Source: JAIVJM01 sp963816985 (GTDB lineage Bacteria > Acidobacteriota > Blastocatellia > Pyrinomonadales > Pyrinomonadaceae). From it: a DNA stretch of 64,000 nt. Positions 60,259-64,000 of the stretch are shown here, in pieces (position 1 is the stretch's first letter; each line of letters begins with the position of its first letter). The stretch covers positions 3,162,001 to 3,226,000 of the forward strand of contig CAWFMF010000004.1 of the NCBI GenBank assembly GCA_963816985.1. Reading direction: 5' to 3'. The notes beneath the pieces are model-generated. The model had not been told where the DNA came from. It saw only the letters and a program-made list of their open reading frames with translations, and did no database searches. The translations under genes were made by a program, and so were the position numbers.

Positions 60259-62979
60259 ATGCACCGATTCATCTGGCTCGTCCCGCTTCTGCCGCTGCTC
60301 GGCGCGGCCATCAACGGTTTGCTGGGGCGCAAGTTTCGCTTCTCGGAGAGACTCGTCAGCATCGTCGGGGTCGGGTCGGTGGCGTTGGCGTTCCTCATTA
60401 GTGTGGGGGCGGTCATCTCCTACGGCGCGGGCGAGCACTCGAAGTGGCCGAAGCCTTACGTGACGAGCGAGGACGGGGCGTTCGGCTACACGTGGATTCC
60501 GGGCGGCGGGGTCGAGTTGACGCAGGGGCTCTCGGAGCGCGCGGAGATAGAGGCCGGGAAGCTGGCTCAGGAGAAGGCCGAACGGCAGGCGAGAGAGCAG
60601 GGGCTCGCGCCCGGCTCCGGGGTGCTCGTCGCCGTCCCGCAAGTTGCGGAGAAGACGGGCGTGGGCGCGCTGCTCGACGTGGAGTGGAGCTACCAGCTCG
60701 ACCCGCTCTCCTCAATCTTCATGCTCATCGTGACGGGCGTCGGCCTCTGCATCTTCGTCTTCGCGACGGGCTACATGCACGGCGACGCGGGGTTCTACCG
60801 CTTCTTCGCCTACCTCGGCCTCTTCATGTTCTCGATGCTCGTGCTGGTGATGGGCTCGAACTTCATGATGATGTTCGTCGGGTGGGAGGGCGTCGGACTT
60901 TGTTCGTACCTCCTCATCGGCTACTACTTCGACCGCAAGGAGGCGGGCGACGCCTCGCGCAAGGCATTTATTACGAACCGCATCGGCGACTTCGGCTTCG
61001 CGCTCGCCGTCTTTGCCGTCATCGCCACCTTCGGCTCGACGCAGTACACGACGGTCTTCGCGCAGGCGAGCAGCTACCCCGTCGAACTCATCGGCCAGTG
61101 GGGCATCATGTCGTGGATCGCTCTGGGGCTCTTCATCGGCGCGTGCGGCAAGTCGGCACAGATACCGCTCTACGTGTGGCTGCCGGATGCGATGGCGGGG
61201 CCGACGCCGGTCTCGGCGCTCATCCACGCGGCGACGATGGTGACCGCCGGGCTCTACATGCTGACGCGGACGAACGTCATCTTCCAGCACTCGCAGACGA
61301 TGATGCTGGTCGTGGCGGTGGTCGGCGCGCTGACGGCGATTTTCGCCGCGACCATCGGCATCACGCAGAACGACATCAAGAAAGTCCTCGCCTACTCGAC
61401 CGTCTCGCAGCTCGGTTTCATGTTCCTCGCGTGCGGCGTCGGCGCGTTCACCATCGGCATCTTCCACGTCATGACGCACGCCTTCTTCAAGGCGTTGATG
61501 TTCCTCGGCGCAGGGAGCGTCATCCACGCGATGCACCACGAGCAGGACATGCGGCGGATGGGCGGCCTCAGGAAGTACATGCCGAAGACCTACTGGACGT
61601 TCGTCATGGGGTGGCTCGCCATCTGCGGCATCATCCCGTTTTCGGGCTTCTGGTCGAAGGACGAGATTCTCTGGAACGCGGCGAAGACCGAATACATTCC
61701 GGGCGGGTGGATGCTGTGGGCCATCGCGACCGTCGCCGCCATGTGCACGGCCTTCTACATGACCCGGCTGATGGCTTTGACCTTCTGGGGCAAGGAGCGT
61801 TTCCTCGAAGTCGCCGCCGGAGGCCAAGCGGACGAGGCGCACGCGCAGGCATTCGCCGACGGCGAGAACGTGACGCACCGCGCCATTGACCCGTCGGTCG
61901 CAGACCGCCCGCACCACGGGCCGGAGGAGCGCGTCGGCGCGGCGCACGTCTTCGAGTCGGCGGCCAATGGAGAGACCGAGCACGCCGACTCGCACGGCCA
62001 CGACGTTCACGACGTTCATGACACCGGCCACCACGGCACGCACGGACACGCGCACGGCTCGGTCATCCCGCACGAGTCGCCGCCCTCGATGTGGGTTCCT
62101 CTGGCGGTGCTCGCGGTGCTCGCGGTCGTCGGCGGCTTCGTCGGCATCAGCCCGGCGTTTACGGGCGGCGCGCACGTCGGCGGCAAATTGAACATCGTCA
62201 ACTGGCTCGAACCCGTCATCTGGAACCCCACGACGCGCCAGTTCAACCAGCCCCACGCGGGCGGGGACGACCACGCGAAAGCAGGAGCCGGGAGTCGGGA
62301 AGGAGAAGGCGAAAGACTTCTTGCTTCGACTTCGACGAACGTCGTGGGCGAGGCCGCGACGAGTGGGCAAGAGAGCCACGGCACGGCGGCGAGTGGTGAG
62401 GCGAGCCGCCGCGAGGCTTTCAAGCCTTACGGCGACACGGGCTTTAACCTCGCGCACTCGGTCGAGCACGCCTTGGGCAGCCACGCCGCCGCCGAGTGGT
62501 TCTTCATCATCGTCTCGCTGCTGGCGGCGGGAATCGGCATGGGGCTCGGCTACCTCTTCTACGTCCGCAGCCCGCACCTGCCGGGCGTCTGGGCCGCGCG
62601 TCTGAGGCCGCTCTACCACGCGAGCTTCAACAAGTACTGGGTGGACGAACTCTTCGGGATGCTCTTCACGCGGCGGACGATGGACGCGGCGCGCGGCGTC
62701 TATCAGGTGGACTCGAAGGTCTTGGACGGCGCGGTCAACGGCTCGGCTTCGCTCACGCGGCGGCTGAGCCGATGGACGGGCGACTTCGACCGCATCGTCG
62801 TGGACGGCGCGGTCAACGGCGTCGCGGGCTTCATCAAAATCCTGATGTCGCCGCTCTTGCGCGCCGCGCAGACGGGCTTGACGGCCAACTACGCGCTCGT
62901 CATGGTGCTCGGCCTCGCGGCGGCGGTCGCCATCTTCTTCGGCGGCGACATCATCTCGGCCCTGACGGGCCGGGGATGA
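60259..62979 (+). CDS. nuoL: NADH-quinone oxidoreductase subunit L, enlarged
   Basis: 906 residues, against about 610-700 in most bacteria. The antiporter core is complete: DPLSSIFMLIVTGVGLCIFVFATGYM, MMMFVGWEGVGLCSYLLIGYYF, KSAQIPLYVWLPDAMAGPTPVSALIHAATMVTAG and the lateral-helix end. Three inserts explain the size: residues about 75-140 (Glu/Ala-rich), a His-rich stretch at about 571-607 (DSHGHDVHDVHDTGHHGTHGHAH) and a Gly/Ser/Ala-rich one at about 665-720. The His-rich part could bind metal ions. Start codon touches the upstream repeat. Confidence 0.94.
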   Translation: MHRFIWLVPLLPLLGAAINGLLGRKFRFSERLVSIVGVGSVALAFLISVGAVISYGAGEHSKWPKPYVTSEDGAFGYTWIPGGGVELTQGLSERAEIEAGKLAQEKAERQAREQGLAPGSGVLVAVPQVAEKTGVGALLDVEWSYQLDPLSSIFMLIVTGVGLCIFVFATGYMHGDAGFYRFFAYLGLFMFSMLVLVMGSNFMMMFVGWEGVGLCSYLLIGYYFDRKEAGDASRKAFITNRIGDFGFALAVFAVIATFGSTQYTTVFAQASSYPVELIGQWGIMSWIALGLFIGACGKSAQIPLYVWLPDAMAGPTPVSALIHAATMVTAGLYMLTRTNVIFQHSQTMMLVVAVVGALTAIFAATIGITQNDIKKVLAYSTVSQLGFMFLACGVGAFTIGIFHVMTHAFFKALMFLGAGSVIHAMHHEQDMRRMGGLRKYMPKTYWTFVMGWLAICGIIPFSGFWSKDEILWNAAKTEYIPGGWMLWAIATVAAMCTAFYMTRLMALTFWGKERFLEVAAGGQADEAHAQAFADGENVTHRAIDPSVADRPHHGPEERVGAAHVFESAANGETEHADSHGHDVHDVHDTGHHGTHGHAHGSVIPHESPPSMWVPLAVLAVLAVVGGFVGISPAFTGGAHVGGKLNIVNWLEPVIWNPTTRQFNQPHAGGDDHAKAGAGSREGEGERLLASTSTNVVGEAATSGQESHGTAASGEASRREAFKPYGDTGFNLAHSVEHALGSHAAAEWFFIIVSLLAAGIGMGLGYLFYVRSPHLPGVWAARLRPLYHASFNKYWVDELFGMLFTRRTMDAARGVYQVDSKVLDGAVNGSASLTRRLSRWTGDFDRIVVDGAVNGVAGFIKILMSPLLRAAQTGLTANYALVMVLGLAAAVAIFFGGDIISALTGRG

Positions 62980-62982
62980 AAT

Positions 62983-63090
62983 GATGAATGCGGAGTGATG
63001 AATGATGAATGTCTTGCCGGTTGAATCTCAAACCTGAGAGTTGAGATTTCAAATAGGTCTTTATTCATCATTCATCACTCATCATTCCGC
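62983..63090 (+). repeat. Inverted repeat (GATGAAT family) between nuoL and nuoM
   Basis: Left words GATGAAT and AGTGATGAAT at 62983-63010, complement ATTCATCA/TTCATCACTCATCATT at 63063-63090. The loop contains CTCAAACCTGAGAG and TTGAGATTTCAAAT, also present in the loop of the repeat at 20472. Confidence 0.88.
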
Positions 63091-63124
63091 ATAATCTTTC
63101 ATTTCCCCTTCTTTCGGAGGAACA

Positions 63125-64000
63125 GTGAGCTACATTCTCTCCATCATCACCTGGCTCCCCGCGGTGGGCGCGCTCGTCATCCTCTTCGCGTTCAAGAAGG
63201 AGCAGACGGGCGCGATAAAGAAGTTCGCGACCGCCTGGTTCGGGCTCGCGTTTCTGGTCTCACTCGCGCTGCTCAGCTACGACCGCGCGGCGGGCGGGAT
63301 GCAGTTCCTCGAAGACTGCCAGTGGATTCCCATCCTCGGCGCGCGCTACCAGATGGGCGCGGACGGCGTGGCGGTGCTCCTCATCGTCCTGACGACGCTG
63401 CTCGGCGTCATCGCCGCGCTCTCTTCGTGGGAGTACATCGGGAAGCGGGAGAAGGAGTACTACGCGCTGCTGCTGCTGCTGCAAACGTCGGTGGTCGGCG
63501 TCTTCGCTTCGATGGACTTGTTCCTCTTCTTCCTCTTCTTCGAGGTCTCGCTCGTCCCGATGTACTTCCTCATCGGCATCTGGGGCGGCGAGCGCAGGCT
63601 CTACGCGGCGATTAAATTCTTCCTCTACACGCTCGTCGGGTCGGTGGGATTGCTGCTCGGCATCATCAAGATGTACTTCCTGACGCAGGACACGGCGCTC
63701 ACGAGTCAGGTCACGGCGCAGGCTCTTTCGACTCTGGCCGGGGCGGGGAACGCGGGCGCTTTGGAGATGCTCAACAACGCGGCGGCGGCGGCGCGGAGCG
63801 GGGCGGGCACTTTCAACATCATGTACATGCAGGCGCTCGGCGCGGTGCTGCCGATGGGGACGATGCAGGTCTTGCTGTTCTTCGCCTTCGCCATCGGCTT
63901 CGCCATCAAAGTCCCGATGTGGCCGTTCCATACGTGGCTCCCGGACGCGCACGTCGAGGCCCCGACCGCCGGTTCGGTCATCCTCGCGGGCATCCTTTTG
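63125..64000 (+). CDS. nuoM: NADH-quinone oxidoreductase subunit M, 3' end cut by window
   Basis: 292 visible codons from GTG 63125, which follows a GGAGGAAC site. The start SYILSIITWLPAVGALVILF and the conserved MGADGVAVLLIVLTTLLGVIAALSSW, LFFEVSLVPMYFLIGIWGGERR (essential Glu) and FAIKVPMWPFHTWLPDAHVEAP (Lys and His/Asp of the antiporter) identify NuoM. The frame is open to the window edge. A loop with Ala-rich sequence (about 200-235) is an insertion relative to most homologues. It is the only gene after a spacer in this cluster with a strong Shine-Dalgarno site. Confidence 0.94.
   Translation, partial: MSYILSIITWLPAVGALVILFAFKKEQTGAIKKFATAWFGLAFLVSLALLSYDRAAGGMQFLEDCQWIPILGARYQMGADGVAVLLIVLTTLLGVIAALSSWEYIGKREKEYYALLLLLQTSVVGVFASMDLFLFFLFFEVSLVPMYFLIGIWGGERRLYAAIKFFLYTLVGSVGLLLGIIKMYFLTQDTALTSQVTAQALSTLAGAGNAGALEMLNNAAAAARSGAGTFNIMYMQALGAVLPMGTMQVLLFFAFAIGFAIKVPMWPFHTWLPDAHVEAPTAGSVILAGILL

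Noticed and set aside
7912..63090. CRISPR arrays among the repeated intergenic sequences
   Set aside because: Repeats are inverted pairs or short tandem words without regular unique spacers, and no cas gene is present.

Overview
The window is a GC-rich (roughly two-thirds G+C by eye) bacterial chromosome segment. The best guess is an Acidobacteriota of the Blastocatellia/Pyrinomonadales type. This rests on two proteins with the acidobacterial VWFA-related domain, an Oar-like TonB receptor with an N-terminal carboxypeptidase-regulatory domain, an SBBP-repeat/DUF4214 secreted protein, many small exported proteins and an orphan LysW-like protein. It is an inference; no rRNA is present. I see no tRNA, rRNA, CRISPR array, transposase or prophage.

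Layout. 1-2.5 kb: a subtilisin-family protease (cut by the window edge) whose stop overlaps the start of a ComEC-type metallo-beta-lactamase-fold protein; this pair is the best candidate for an unusual functional module. 2.6-12.9 kb: ruvC, then exported or membrane proteins of unknown role (SBBP propeller, VWFA, DsbD-like, DUF4349, DUF4126), a LysW-like mini-protein and a small HTH protein. 12.9-15.9 kb: a sigma-54 response regulator (broken by a frameshift) and its histidine kinase. 16-25.8 kb: a transpeptidase, rnc, lepB, YihY, VanZ, a secreted M20 peptidase, a cyclic-phosphate-type receiver protein and a 53-residue zinc-ribbon membrane protein. 25.8-39.2 kb: a fused dehydrogenase/Gfo-Idh-MocA protein, a DnaC/IstB-type ATPase, a large Oar-like receptor, a TPR protein, carB and a MogA/MoaB protein. 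39.3-64 kb: a split complex I locus. nuoA-nuoB is separated by about 12.7 kb (exported caspase-like protease, YHS and PQQ-propeller proteins, VWFA, prfA-DUF1385-rpmE) from nuoC-D, then two small genes, then nuoH-I-J-K-L-M (nuoM runs off the end). nuoE, nuoF and nuoG are absent from the window.

The most striking non-coding feature is a set of intergenic inverted repeats. Each has two arms of about 26-34 bp built from a short repeated word. At least six unrelated word families occur (GTGACAGG, CAGTTTT, GGATTTTA, GATGAAC, AGCGGTAGCG, GGGGCAGGG). They fill most spacers of the complex I operon. They often supply the stop codon of the upstream gene, and they end only 0-8 bases before the start codon of the next gene, where a Shine-Dalgarno sequence would be expected. 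A second genome-wide signal is near absence of the palindromic hexamer RTCGAY: Ile-Asp and Val-Asp pairs are written ATT/ATA/GTT/GTA/GTG-GAC although ATC and GTC are otherwise favoured.

Two genes (SBBP protein and response regulator) carry frameshifts that may be assembly errors. Recognisable sigma-70 promoters with 16-18 bp spacers precede nuoA, nuoC, rpmE, lepB and the DnaC-like gene.
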